64,000 nt of DNA from the NCBI GenBank assembly GCA_036704825.1, contig JAUBSN010000005.1, positions 62,001 to 126,000 on the forward strand, written 5' to 3'. Of the stretch, positions 1 through 7,642 are shown in pieces; positions within the stretch are counted from its first letter, which is position 1; each line of letters opens with the position of its first letter. The notes under the pieces were generated by a model. The model made no database searches and had not been told where the DNA came from. It saw only the letters and a program-made list of their open reading frames with translations. Position numbers and translations under genes: made by a program. Source of the stretch: Microcoleus sp036704825. Lineage in GTDB: Bacteria; Cyanobacteriota; Cyanobacteriia; Cyanobacteriales; Microcoleaceae.

Positions 1-361
1 GGCTGTTAGGGGCGTTTGGTAATTAAAAATTAAAAATCGCGATGTTTTTGATTTAGCATTTTTAATTTTTAATTGAGGTGGGCATGGGATATTGGTTATG
101 AGTCATAAGTCATCAGTCGATTTTAGATTTGAGATTTTAGATTGACTTGCAGCGCAGTGAATCGAGGAGCTTGAACTCTTAGTCTAAAATTTCGGGACCA
201 TCCACTTAAGTGGGGGATTGTACCCGTTTCTGGCGAGTCATTAGCTACTAGACGAAAAACTCTAAAAGGCGCCGAGCAGACAGAAGAAAGCTAATTTAAA
301 AACGACAAGTGACTCAGTGAAAAAATGACAATTACCAATTACCAATTACCAATTACCTAAA
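1..361. other. Non-coding region upstream of ccmL
   Basis: No convincing gene is visible in this stretch. It is AT-rich and contains several low-complexity pieces: AATTAAAA-like runs near 20-75, a 23-bp sequence at 121-143 that recurs at 40309-40331, a 12-bp palindrome CCACTTAAGTGG near 201-212, and a heptanucleotide array just before ccmL. In beta-cyanobacteria ccmK genes commonly lie upstream of ccmL, so the window probably starts between ccmK and ccmL; that is inference from gene order elsewhere. Confidence 0.5.
329..357. repeat. CAATTAC heptanucleotide tandem repeat (about 4 copies)
   Basis: Four consecutive copies of the 7-base unit CAATTAC end four bases before the ccmL start codon. 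Short tandemly repeated repetitive (STRR) heptamers of this kind are a known feature of filamentous cyanobacterial genomes. The array occupies the place where a ribosome binding site would be expected, so ccmL has no clear Shine-Dalgarno sequence. Confidence 0.75.
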
Positions 362-667
362 ATGCAAATGGCCAAAGTTCTCGGCACAGTTGTCAGTACC
401 CAAAAAGAGCCGACGCTGAGAGGATCGAAATTTCTCCTGCTGCAATTCATCGATGAGGAAGGTTCGCCAGTTCCCGGCTATGAGGTAGCCGCTGACTGTG
501 TGGGCGCTGGTATAGATGAATGGGTTTTAGTAACTCGAGGCAGCGCAGCCCGGATCGCGCCCGGAAGCGAAAACCGTCCGATCGATGCTCTGGTAGTAGG
601 CATTATAGATACTGTCAATGTAGAAAACCGCCTCATTTACAGTAAAAAAGACGACCCGTACCGCTAG
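362..667 (+). CDS. ccmL: Carboxysome vertex protein CcmL
   Basis: CcmL forms the pentamers that close the twelve vertices of the beta-carboxysome shell. The 101-residue length and the whole sequence fit the CcmL/EutN family: an N-terminal AKVLGTVVSTQK strand, LRGSKFLLLQ, a VGAGIDEWVLVTRGSAAR segment that lines the pentamer pore, and the C-terminal IDTVNVENRLIYSKK. I use the first ATG (MQMAKV), matching the usual MQIAKV start of the family; an ATG two codons later is possible. It is the first gene of a ccmL-ccmM-ccmN-ccmO series on the plus strand. The 176 bases between it and ccmM are filled with heptamer repeats. Identification is secure. Confidence 0.96.
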   Translation: MQMAKVLGTVVSTQKEPTLRGSKFLLLQFIDEEGSPVPGYEVAADCVGAGIDEWVLVTRGSAARIAPGSENRPIDALVVGIIDTVNVENRLIYSKKDDPYR

Positions 668-762
668 TTGACAGTTGGCAGTTGGCAGCAAAGCAGTTGA
701 CAGTTGGCAGTTGGCAGGAAAGCAGTTGGCAGTTGGCAGGAAAGCAGTTGGCAGGAAAGCAG
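668..762. repeat. CAGTTGG/GGCAGTT heptanucleotide STRR array
   Basis: The sequence directly after the ccmL stop is built from repeated GTTGGCA heptamers interrupted by GGAAAGCA or GCAAAGCA blocks, giving a mixed tandem array of about 95 bases. It resembles the STRR heptamers typical of filamentous cyanobacteria. It separates ccmL from ccmM without any obvious terminator, so read-through transcription remains possible. Confidence 0.75.
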
Positions 763-843
763 TGAAGAGTGAACAGCTAACAGCGAACAACTAACAACTA
801 ATCAACTAACAAAAAAAATTTTCAGCTTAGGAGAACTTAATTT

Positions 844-2502
844 ATGGCAGTCCGCAACGTTGCGGCTCCCCCGACGCCTTGGTCGAAAAACTTGGCTGAG
901 CCCAAAATTCACGACACCGCCTTCGTACATTCCTTTTCTAACATTATTGGGGATGTGCGTATCGGTTCTAATGTGATGATTGCCCCCGGGACATCTATCC
1001 GCGCTGATGAAGGCACTCCTTTTCATATCGGACAAGGAAGCAACATTCAAGACGGAGTAGTGATTCACGGCCTAGAAAAAGGGCGAGTCACAGGAGACGA
1101 CGGCAATTCCTATTCTGTGTGGGTGGGGAAAAATACTTCCCTGACCCACATGAGTTTAATTCACGGCCCTGCCTACGTGGGCGACGACTGCTTTATCGGC
1201 TTTCGCTCTACGGTATTCAATGCCAGAGTGGGCAACGGCTGCATTGTGATGATGCACGTACTAATTAAAGATGTGGAGATTCCCGATGGTAAGTACGTAC
1301 CTTCGGGAGCGATCATCACTAATCAGAAGCAAGCCGATCGCTTGCCTGACGTTCAAGATTCTGACATTGAATTTGCGACCCATGTCATAGGCATCAATGA
1401 CGCTCTGAGAGCGGGTTATCGCTGCGCTGAGAACATCGCCTGTCTAGCACCACTTCGCAACGAGAAAAGTACAAACCCAAATATGAATCAAACCAAATAT
1501 TCTACCCATGCCGGCACCCAATTGAGTTCAACTCTTGCCGATAGCATCCGCAATTTACTAGCCCAAGGATACAGCGTGGGAGCAGAACACGCTGACGCAC
1601 GCCGCTTCCGTACCGGTTCTTGGCGCACTTGCGGCCCGATTTCCTCAACCCGCGACTCAGAAGTGATCGCGGCTTTGTCAGCTTGCATGGCCGAGCACGA
1701 AGGAGAATACGTCCGCTTGATCGGAATTGACACCAAAGCCAAGCGCCGCGTACTCGAAGAAATCGTCCAAAGACCGGGAGACAACGGCTCTAACGGTTCT
1801 AACGGCGCGCAAACTCACAAGTCTAACGGTAAAGTTGCACAAGCTCGTCACCAAGACTACAATAGCGGTTCCGTGTCAAGCGGCAAATTGAGTGCCGAAA
1901 CCGTGGCTCAGGTTCGCGGCTTGCTAGCTCAAGGCTACAAGGTGGGGACAGAACACGCCGACGCGCGCCGCTTCCGCACCAGTTCTTGGCAAAGCGGGGC
2001 TTCGCTGCAAGTGAGAAATGAATCTGAGGCGATCGCAGCTTTGGAAGCTGTGATGAACCAGTACCCGGGCGAGTACGTGCGCTTGATCGGGATTGACCCG
2101 AAAGCTAAGCGGCGCGTGGTAGAAGAACTTATTCAGCGTCCCGACGGCCCGGTTGCTCAATCGGCTAAGCCGGGTGGAACATCTAAGCCGGGTGGAACAT
2201 CGGGATACAAAGCAGCTTCTACTGGTTCGGCGAGCAACGGAAGTTTGAGCGGCAAGACGATCGACCAAATCCGCAACCTGCTTTCCCAAGGCTACAAAAT
2301 TGGCACTGAACACGCCGACGCGCGCCGTTTCCGCACCGGTTCTTGGAGCAGTTGCGCGCCGATCTCATCCAACCGCGAATCCGAAGTGATTTCTGCCCTC
2401 GAAAGCTGTCTCAAAGAACACAGCGGCGAGTACGTCCGCTTGCTGGGCATCGACTCTAAGGCCAAGCGCCGGGTACTCGAAGAAATTATCCAACGACCTT
2501 AA
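844..2502 (+). CDS. ccmM: Carboxysome assembly protein CcmM (gamma-carbonic anhydrase plus three SSUL repeats)
   Basis: CcmM organises Rubisco inside the beta-carboxysome and bridges it to CcmN, CcaA and the shell. Residues 1-205 form a left-handed beta-helix gamma-carbonic anhydrase domain; the zinc-ligand histidines are at 75, 102 and 107, and Cys194/Cys200 match the disulfide pair required for activity in the thermophilic CcmM, so the enzyme is probably active when oxidised. Three Rubisco-small-subunit-like (SSUL) repeats follow at about 228-311, 350-433 and 466-552, joined by Ser/Gly/Asn-rich linkers. SSUL1 has Cys263 and Cys281, SSUL3 has the equivalent pair, and SSUL2 lacks both. Met214, at the start of the SSUL region (ATG at 1483), could start a short CcmM-35-like form as known in other cyanobacteria. 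Total length 552 residues is normal for a three-SSUL CcmM. The ATG at 844 follows AGGAGA at 829-834. Confidence 0.96.
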   Translation: MAVRNVAAPPTPWSKNLAEPKIHDTAFVHSFSNIIGDVRIGSNVMIAPGTSIRADEGTPFHIGQGSNIQDGVVIHGLEKGRVTGDDGNSYSVWVGKNTSLTHMSLIHGPAYVGDDCFIGFRSTVFNARVGNGCIVMMHVLIKDVEIPDGKYVPSGAIITNQKQADRLPDVQDSDIEFATHVIGINDALRAGYRCAENIACLAPLRNEKSTNPNMNQTKYSTHAGTQLSSTLADSIRNLLAQGYSVGAEHADARRFRTGSWRTCGPISSTRDSEVIAALSACMAEHEGEYVRLIGIDTKAKRRVLEEIVQRPGDNGSNGSNGAQTHKSNGKVAQARHQDYNSGSVSSGKLSAETVAQVRGLLAQGYKVGTEHADARRFRTSSWQSGASLQVRNESEAIAALEAVMNQYPGEYVRLIGIDPKAKRRVVEELIQRPDGPVAQSAKPGGTSKPGGTSGYKAASTGSASNGSLSGKTIDQIRNLLSQGYKIGTEHADARRFRTGSWSSCAPISSNRESEVISALESCLKEHSGEYVRLLGIDSKAKRRVLEEIIQRP

Positions 2503-2791
2503 TTGGTCTGGTAATTAGCCTGTTTCTTCCGTTGAGCCCTCGCACTGGGGCAAACGGGAGAAACCCAAGCGGATTGAAGTTGGATTTGAGATAGTTAAAA
2601 AGCTAGATTGAGAAATGTCGGTCAAAATCTAGAATCTTCGGAAAGTTTCGATAAAACGTTAAAGCATCAAGCTTCTCAGTATTAGTAAATAATCGTTTCT
2701 TAGATTGACAGGGTTAAATTTATCAGTCGAAAAAACCCATAATTGAAAGTCCTTTTATCGAAAAAAATAGCTCCTTTCATGGTGAAGTCGA

Positions 2792-3472
2792 ATGTATTTA
2801 TCGCCACTGCAATTAAGTAGCAACTATCAAATTTTGATGAGTGGCGATGTAGTTGTGAATGAGGGTGCGACGATCGCCCCTGGAGCAATCCTGCAAGCAG
2901 ATCCGGGCAGCCAAATCTCGATCGCCGCCGGCGCCTGTATCGGTATGGGAGTTATCCTTCACGCCCGTGAAGGTACTTTGGAAATCGCGGCGGGCGCTAT
3001 TCTGGGTGCAGGGGTGCTGGTGGTAGGTGCGGGAACGATCGGGGAAAATGCCTGTATAGGCGCTGGGACGACCCTAATCAATCCTTGTACCGACAAAATG
3101 CAAATTATGCCAGCAGGTTCTCTAATCGGAGATACCAGCCGCCAAGCCGCCGCAGAAGAAGCAACCGCAACAGCGCCAACAGCAGCGCCAACATCACCAG
3201 AAACCCCCGAAGCCACTACGCCACCAGTCGATCGACCGATCGAGCCGATCGAGCCGCCACAACCGGCCCAAACACCGCCTCAAACTGTGCCGGAGACTGC
3301 CCCAGACCCGCCGGAATCCACCGCCGCCGAGCCGCCCCAACCAGGGGAAACGCCCACTATTCTGTACGGTCAAGCTCACATCAATCGGCTGTTGGGGACG
3401 CTGTTTCCGCACCGGCAGGCTTTTAATCGATCGGAGGAAAACGGCAAAACTATATCGGGCGATTCCGGGTAG
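2792..3472 (+). CDS. ccmN: Carboxysome assembly protein CcmN
   Basis: CcmN links the CcmM-Rubisco core to the shell. Residues about 1-115 contain hexapeptide-repeat (left-handed beta-helix) sequence such as GAILQADPGSQISIAAGAC and GAGTIGENACIGAGT. A Pro/Ala/Thr-rich linker follows (about 118-185). Near the C terminus, at about 190-211, is the amphipathic encapsulation peptide with the core INRLLGTLFPHR, which in the family binds shell protein. A 14-residue polar tail lies beyond the peptide. The protein is 226 residues, normal for CcmN. The ATG at 2792 is preceded by GGTGAAG, a plausible ribosome binding site. It lies 289 bases after ccmM in the same orientation. Confidence 0.94.
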   Translation: MYLSPLQLSSNYQILMSGDVVVNEGATIAPGAILQADPGSQISIAAGACIGMGVILHAREGTLEIAAGAILGAGVLVVGAGTIGENACIGAGTTLINPCTDKMQIMPAGSLIGDTSRQAAAEEATATAPTAAPTSPETPEATTPPVDRPIEPIEPPQPAQTPPQTVPETAPDPPESTAAEPPQPGETPTILYGQAHINRLLGTLFPHRQAFNRSEENGKTISGDSG

Positions 3473-3677
3473 CCGTCATTTCGGCAAAAGCCAGCTATGC
3501 TGAAAGCAGAAAGATCAAATATCAATAGGTAATCTCATATTATTGGTAGCTCAGCAATTTGTAAGGCCTTGCAGCAGCAATCTGTGTCTTGTAGCTCGTG
3601 CAGTCTGTCTTCTCATCTGAGAAACTATAAACTATCAACAAATTTTTATTTTGGGAAGTTTCTAAGGGTAATAGAAG

Positions 3678-4451
3678 ATGGACGGACAAACAGATCGTAA
3701 CAGTCACGAAGAGCGATCGCAGCGCCAGGAATACTTCAAAGACACTGCTTTGGGTTTGGTATCCACCAAGAGTTTTCCGGCAATTGTGGGGACTGCTGAC
3801 ATGATGCTGAAGTCGGCAGGAGTGATTTTAGTAGGATACGAAAAAATTGGTTCCGGTCACTGTACCGCGATCGTCCGGGGCAGAATTTCGGATGTGCGTT
3901 TGGCTGTGGAAGCTGGAGCTCAAACTGCCGAACAGTTCGGGCAGTTTGTTTCTAAGTTGGTGATTCCTAGGCCTTTGGCTAATTTGGAAGTGGTTTTGCC
4001 GATCGGCTTTCGCTTGACTCAACTGTCGGAAAGCGGCAGTTATTCTCGGCTTAGCCATCAGGCGATCGGTTTGCTCGAAACCCGGGGATTTCCGGCAATG
4101 GTCGGTGCTTGCGATGCTATGCTCAAATCTGCAGACGTACACTTGGCAGCTTACGAGAAAATTGGCGCCGGTTTGTGCACGGCCATTATTCGCGGTGCAG
4201 TTGCAGATGTAGCAGTAGCCGTAGAAGCCGGGATGTACGAAGCTGAGCGAATTGGCGAGTTGAACGCGGTGATGGTAATTCCCAGGCCTTTGGAAGATTT
4301 GGAACAAACTTTACCGCTGGCGAGTTGCTGGATCGAGCAGCGTCAACCAGTGAGGATACCGATGTCGGTTAAGGAAAAGGAACAAGAATTGATCGAACTT
4401 CCAGATTTGGAGAAATTGAGGGTTTATGTAGAAGAGGAAATCAATCGCTAA
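3678..4451 (+). CDS. ccmO: Tandem-BMC carboxysome shell protein CcmO
   Basis: CcmO is a shell protein of the beta-carboxysome made of two bacterial microcompartment (BMC) domains that assembles as a trimer resembling the CcmK hexamer. Two BMC copies are visible: ALGLVSTKSFPAIVGTADMM at about 24-43 with its partner segment VIPRPLANLE, and AIGLLETRGFPAMVGACDAM at about 128-147 with VIPRPLEDLE. A polar N-terminal extension of about 20 residues and a C-terminal charged tail (about 230-257) flank them. The length of 257 residues fits CcmO. AGGGTAA about 10 bases upstream is a possible ribosome binding site. It is last in the ccmL-M-N-O order. Confidence 0.94.
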   Translation: MDGQTDRNSHEERSQRQEYFKDTALGLVSTKSFPAIVGTADMMLKSAGVILVGYEKIGSGHCTAIVRGRISDVRLAVEAGAQTAEQFGQFVSKLVIPRPLANLEVVLPIGFRLTQLSESGSYSRLSHQAIGLLETRGFPAMVGACDAMLKSADVHLAAYEKIGAGLCTAIIRGAVADVAVAVEAGMYEAERIGELNAVMVIPRPLEDLEQTLPLASCWIEQRQPVRIPMSVKEKEQELIELPDLEKLRVYVEEEINR

Positions 4452-4904
4452 TTGGTAATTAGGCAACAAAAGTTTGTAGAGACGTGCTGCTGCAAATACT
4501 CAGACGCAGTTTGTCAAAAAAATATAGAGTTTACTCGGTAGGGCTGGTGGCAACAATTTATACTGAGTAGCGTTCTCAAACTTAATTTGCCGATCGAGCC
4601 GATCGCCGCCGCATCAAGAGATACAGAGCACCAAGCAAAACTAGACTTTTGAGAGCGAGTCGATCGTCGGGTAAACGCTCGAACTGACTAATAAGTAAAT
4701 TCAGCCGAGGTGCAGAGCCTTTCCACAGGATTTAACTACTGTTAAAATAAACCAAAAATCCTGTTGAGGGTAGATTGCCGGTAATTTTTCAAGAGTTACT
4801 CTGACAGCAGGTGGATGCTCTTTCAACAGATTAACGGATTTCGAACTCAAAACTGACTGCCAAGAAATCAACCCCCAGCATCAAGCAATCCTGAAAGTTG
4901 ACCT
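4452..4904. other. Non-coding gap between ccmO and the TPR gene
   Basis: No gene, tRNA, terminator or promoter was recognised with confidence in these 453 bases. The region contains GATCG-rich pieces near 4590-4670 and is otherwise unremarkable. The change from carboxysome genes to a TPR gene suggests that a transcription boundary lies here, but the sequence does not show it clearly. Confidence 0.45.
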
Positions 4905-5945
4905 ATGAACCTCAAACAATTTTACAAGCGCGGTTTGCACAGCGCCAAGAAAGGAAACTATGAAGCGGCGATCGACGATTTCGATCGCATCCTGCAACTC
5001 AATCCCGCCGATGCCAAAGCCTACAACAATCGCGGCTTGGTTTACTATTACATGAAAGACTACCAAAAAGCGATCGCCGACCTCAGCCAAGCCCTAGATA
5101 TCAATCCTAATTTCTTCGAGGCTTACTTGAATCGAGGCAATGCTTGGCGTCATCTCGGAGAACACGAAAAAGCCATTGAAGATCTCAACTGCGCTTTAGC
5201 AAATAAGCCTAACAGCCACGCTATCTACAACAACCGGGGACTTGTACTTGCTAATTTAGGAAACTACGAAGAAGCAATAGAAGACTACAATCGAGCTCTA
5301 TCTATCAATTCCAACAATTATAAAACCTATTACAACCGGGGGCGCGCTTACTACCTTTTAGGAGAAAAAGAGGCAGCAACGGAAAACTTTAACGAAACGC
5401 TGCGGTTGAATCCTAAATATATCAAAGCTTACATAAATCGAGGTCTCTGTTACCACCAACTAGGAGACAATACGCAAGCGATGGCCGATTACAACATTGC
5501 ACTCGCTATCGATCCGCGAAATGTTTATGCCTATTACAACAGAGGTTGCGTTCGCTATAAATTAAAACAAATGCAGCTTGCAATTGAAGACTTTGACAAA
5601 GCAGTAGAACTCGATCCGAACTATGTTAAAGCTTATCTCAACCGGGGTTTAGCGCTGTATAAACTTGGAGATGTTACGGCAGCAAATAAGGATTTTTACC
5701 ACGTAATGTGCATTAATGCTGAAGCTTATTTATACTACCAAGCCCAGCGCTGTACGCCTGATATTAATTCCTACTTCAAGGAAGCGCCACAGGTAGAACT
5801 CAATAATGCTGTCGAATACTACAACACAACATTAAATACGATGTCAACTTCTTTAAGTTCCGCAGCATTAAACGCGGTCTGGAATCAAGAAGATTTGGAG
5901 AACCGAGAGTCGATTATCTGTGAAGGTGAATTTATTAATGATTGA
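4905..5945 (+). CDS. TPR-repeat protein of unknown function
   Basis: The first 270 of 346 residues are eight consecutive 34-residue tetratricopeptide repeats, with the typical pattern of AYNNRGL, a Gly/Asn turn, AI-DY/DF and L-NP at the repeat boundary. TPR arrays form a superhelical groove that binds protein partners; no enzymatic domain is attached. There is no signal peptide or membrane segment, so it is probably cytoplasmic. The last 75 residues, including a Ser/Thr-rich stretch and an acidic end, show no domain I know. It follows the carboxysome genes by 453 bases and is convergent with the NRPS operon. TPR proteins like this are numerous in filamentous cyanobacteria, and position alone does not tie it to either neighbour. 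Confidence 0.85.
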   Translation: MNLKQFYKRGLHSAKKGNYEAAIDDFDRILQLNPADAKAYNNRGLVYYYMKDYQKAIADLSQALDINPNFFEAYLNRGNAWRHLGEHEKAIEDLNCALANKPNSHAIYNNRGLVLANLGNYEEAIEDYNRALSINSNNYKTYYNRGRAYYLLGEKEAATENFNETLRLNPKYIKAYINRGLCYHQLGDNTQAMADYNIALAIDPRNVYAYYNRGCVRYKLKQMQLAIEDFDKAVELDPNYVKAYLNRGLALYKLGDVTAANKDFYHVMCINAEAYLYYQAQRCTPDINSYFKEAPQVELNNAVEYYNTTLNTMSTSLSSAALNAVWNQEDLENRESIICEGEFIND

Positions 5946-6227
5946 TTTAGTCAGTAGTTAGTAGCCATTAGTCCTGAGACTTATTGCCTCAATCTTCGAT
6001 CGAGGAAAGCGCAGATGCAACGCACTGAAAATTCAACCCACATTCCGCAATCCCCAACGCGCAGCGTACATGGATTGAGTAGATAGTGAATCGTCCGAGA
6101 CAATGGTAAGTAGAAATATTCAATAATTTCTGTCCCTAACTATCGCCCAGTTCTCCATTCCTGAAAATTGAGGTGCGGAGGTGAGTTAAATCTGAGTCGG
6201 TTAAAAATGCGATATCAAAAACCAAGT

Positions 6228-7583
6228 TTATTGCTGAATAGGGAAAAAGCCTCCTTCGCGCATTTCTTGAAAGCTCTCTTTAACCGCCTGAATGATGCGA
6301 TCTGTGTCTTCATGAGTGTGAGCGGTGGAGAGAAAGCAGCTACGACCTTCGGATATGAAAATACGCTTTTCGAGTAAGTGAAAAAGTAGCGGATCTATCT
6401 CAACGGATGCAGCAGCGCGAAATTGCGATCCGAAATTTACCAGCCAGACAGATACTTCATTTTCTTTGAAATAAGCATTCAGGGTTTCAACGAGGTGCGA
6501 AGTTCGCTGATTCAACTGCTGCTGAAGGGTTGGGCCTTGACTTTTAAGATATCGCAGTACGGAACGCGCAGCGACCAGAGCAAGTGGGTGCTTGCAAAAA
6601 GTGCCGGCAAAAATTGTTTTTTGTACCTGGGGGTAGGAATCATCACCGTAGTTCCACAAACCGCCGTCAATTTTATCCATATAAGCAGCTTTTCCCGCGA
6701 TAATTCCAATGGGCATACCGCCCCCGACAATTTTACCGTAAGTTGCAATATCTGCTTCAATGCCAAACCAGGCCTGCGCGCCACCTTGATGAATTCGGAA
6801 ACCACTAACCATTTCATCAAAAATCAGCGCAATTTCTGATTCTTTTGTTAATTGCCTGAGTTGCTGGAGAAATTCTTTGGGTTGCAAATCGAGACGGCTG
6901 CTTTGCACCGGCTCCACGAGAACCGCGGCTAATTCGTGCTGATGAGCTTTGATAATTTCCAGGGAATGAGGGCTTCCGTAATCCAAAACTAAAACATCTT
7001 CAATAAAATTAGCGAGAATTCCTGGCGCTTTTGGAATGGTGCATAAATCGCCATTTATCTTTTTTACAACTGCGAGAGTTCCGTCAAAATGACCGTGATA
7101 AGAACCAGAAAAAAAAGCAATTTTATTGCGTTTAGTTGCAGCTCTAGCTAATCGTAGAGCTGCCATCACCGCTTCAGTGCCGGTATTAGAAAAAGCGACG
7201 CGATCCATTCCCGTTAGTTCGCAGATTAATTCTGCAACTTCTCCGGCAAGTTCTGCTTGAGGACCAATTTGCACGCCGCGATCGAGTTGCTCTAATAGGG
7301 CTTCTTTAATAAAAGGCGGATTATGACCGAAAAGATTGATGCCCAATCCCATCGTGATATCGATGTATTCATTGCCATCAACATCCCACATTTTAGAGCC
7401 AAGCGATCGCGAAGCAACAATGGGATAAAACATCTCCTTGACGGGAAGGCGAAACCCATCAGAAGCCCGATTGTCAGCGAGAACCGGACGGTATTTTTGC
7501 GCGAAATTCTTAGAGGTCTTGGTGCGAGCGGTGTAGCGCTCTATCAGGGCTTTCATGTGTCTTTGCTGTAATTGTTCGTTCAT
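6228..7583 (-). CDS. GSAM-like class III aminotransferase of the NRPS operon (MxcL-like role proposed)
   Basis: A 451-residue PLP-dependent class III aminotransferase related to glutamate-1-semialdehyde aminomutase. Visible family features are GNEYIDITMGLGINLFGH, SNTGTEAVMAALRLAR, GSYHGHFDG, the Asp-containing DEMVSGFR, and the PLP-lysine segment YGKIVGGGMPIG at about residue 283. It is not the housekeeping hemL, which lies at the other end of the window. It is the last gene of the NRPS operon, 59 bases after the NRPS whose final domain is a thioester reductase. In myxochelin synthesis a GSAM-like enzyme (MxcL) aminates the aldehyde released by a terminal reductase, so I infer the same use here. 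Alternatives are formation of an unusual amino acid building block or an inactive paralogue. The family call is secure, the role is inference. Confidence 0.82.
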   Translation of the reverse strand: MNEQLQQRHMKALIERYTARTKTSKNFAQKYRPVLADNRASDGFRLPVKEMFYPIVASRSLGSKMWDVDGNEYIDITMGLGINLFGHNPPFIKEALLEQLDRGVQIGPQAELAGEVAELICELTGMDRVAFSNTGTEAVMAALRLARAATKRNKIAFFSGSYHGHFDGTLAVVKKINGDLCTIPKAPGILANFIEDVLVLDYGSPHSLEIIKAHQHELAAVLVEPVQSSRLDLQPKEFLQQLRQLTKESEIALIFDEMVSGFRIHQGGAQAWFGIEADIATYGKIVGGGMPIGIIAGKAAYMDKIDGGLWNYGDDSYPQVQKTIFAGTFCKHPLALVAARSVLRYLKSQGPTLQQQLNQRTSHLVETLNAYFKENEVSVWLVNFGSQFRAAASVEIDPLLFHLLEKRIFISEGRSCFLSTAHTHEDTDRIIQAVKESFQEMREGGFFPIQQ

Positions 7584-7613
7584 TTTGAATTTTCCAGAGT
7601 TTGAGTCAGGTAG

Positions 7614-7633
7614 GGGCGCAATGCTTTGCGCCC
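7614..7633. repeat. Perfect inverted repeat GGGCGCAA-TGCT-TTGCGCCC
   Basis: An 8-bp perfect stem with a 4-base loop lies in the 59-base gap between the reductase-ending NRPS and the aminotransferase. It has no T-run on the minus strand, so a full terminator is unlikely. It could stabilise the mRNA end or reduce expression of the last gene. GGGCGCAA palindromes of this type are common dispersed elements in cyanobacteria. Confidence 0.6.
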
Positions 7634-7642
7634 TTACAGGTT

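Noticed and set aside
3085..3426. Second reading frame inside ccmN
   Set aside because: It is a shadow of the Pro/Ala-rich linker; the ccmN frame has the encapsulation peptide and hexapeptide repeats.
1..5945. Functional link between carboxysome genes and the siderophore locus
   Set aside because: They are merely neighbours with convergent transcription; no shared regulator site or domain was seen.
6228..7583. Second hemL for tetrapyrrole synthesis
   Set aside because: It is in the GSAM family but has divergent DEMVSGFR and insertions, sits at the end of the NRPS operon, and a clear housekeeping hemL is present at 63039-64000.
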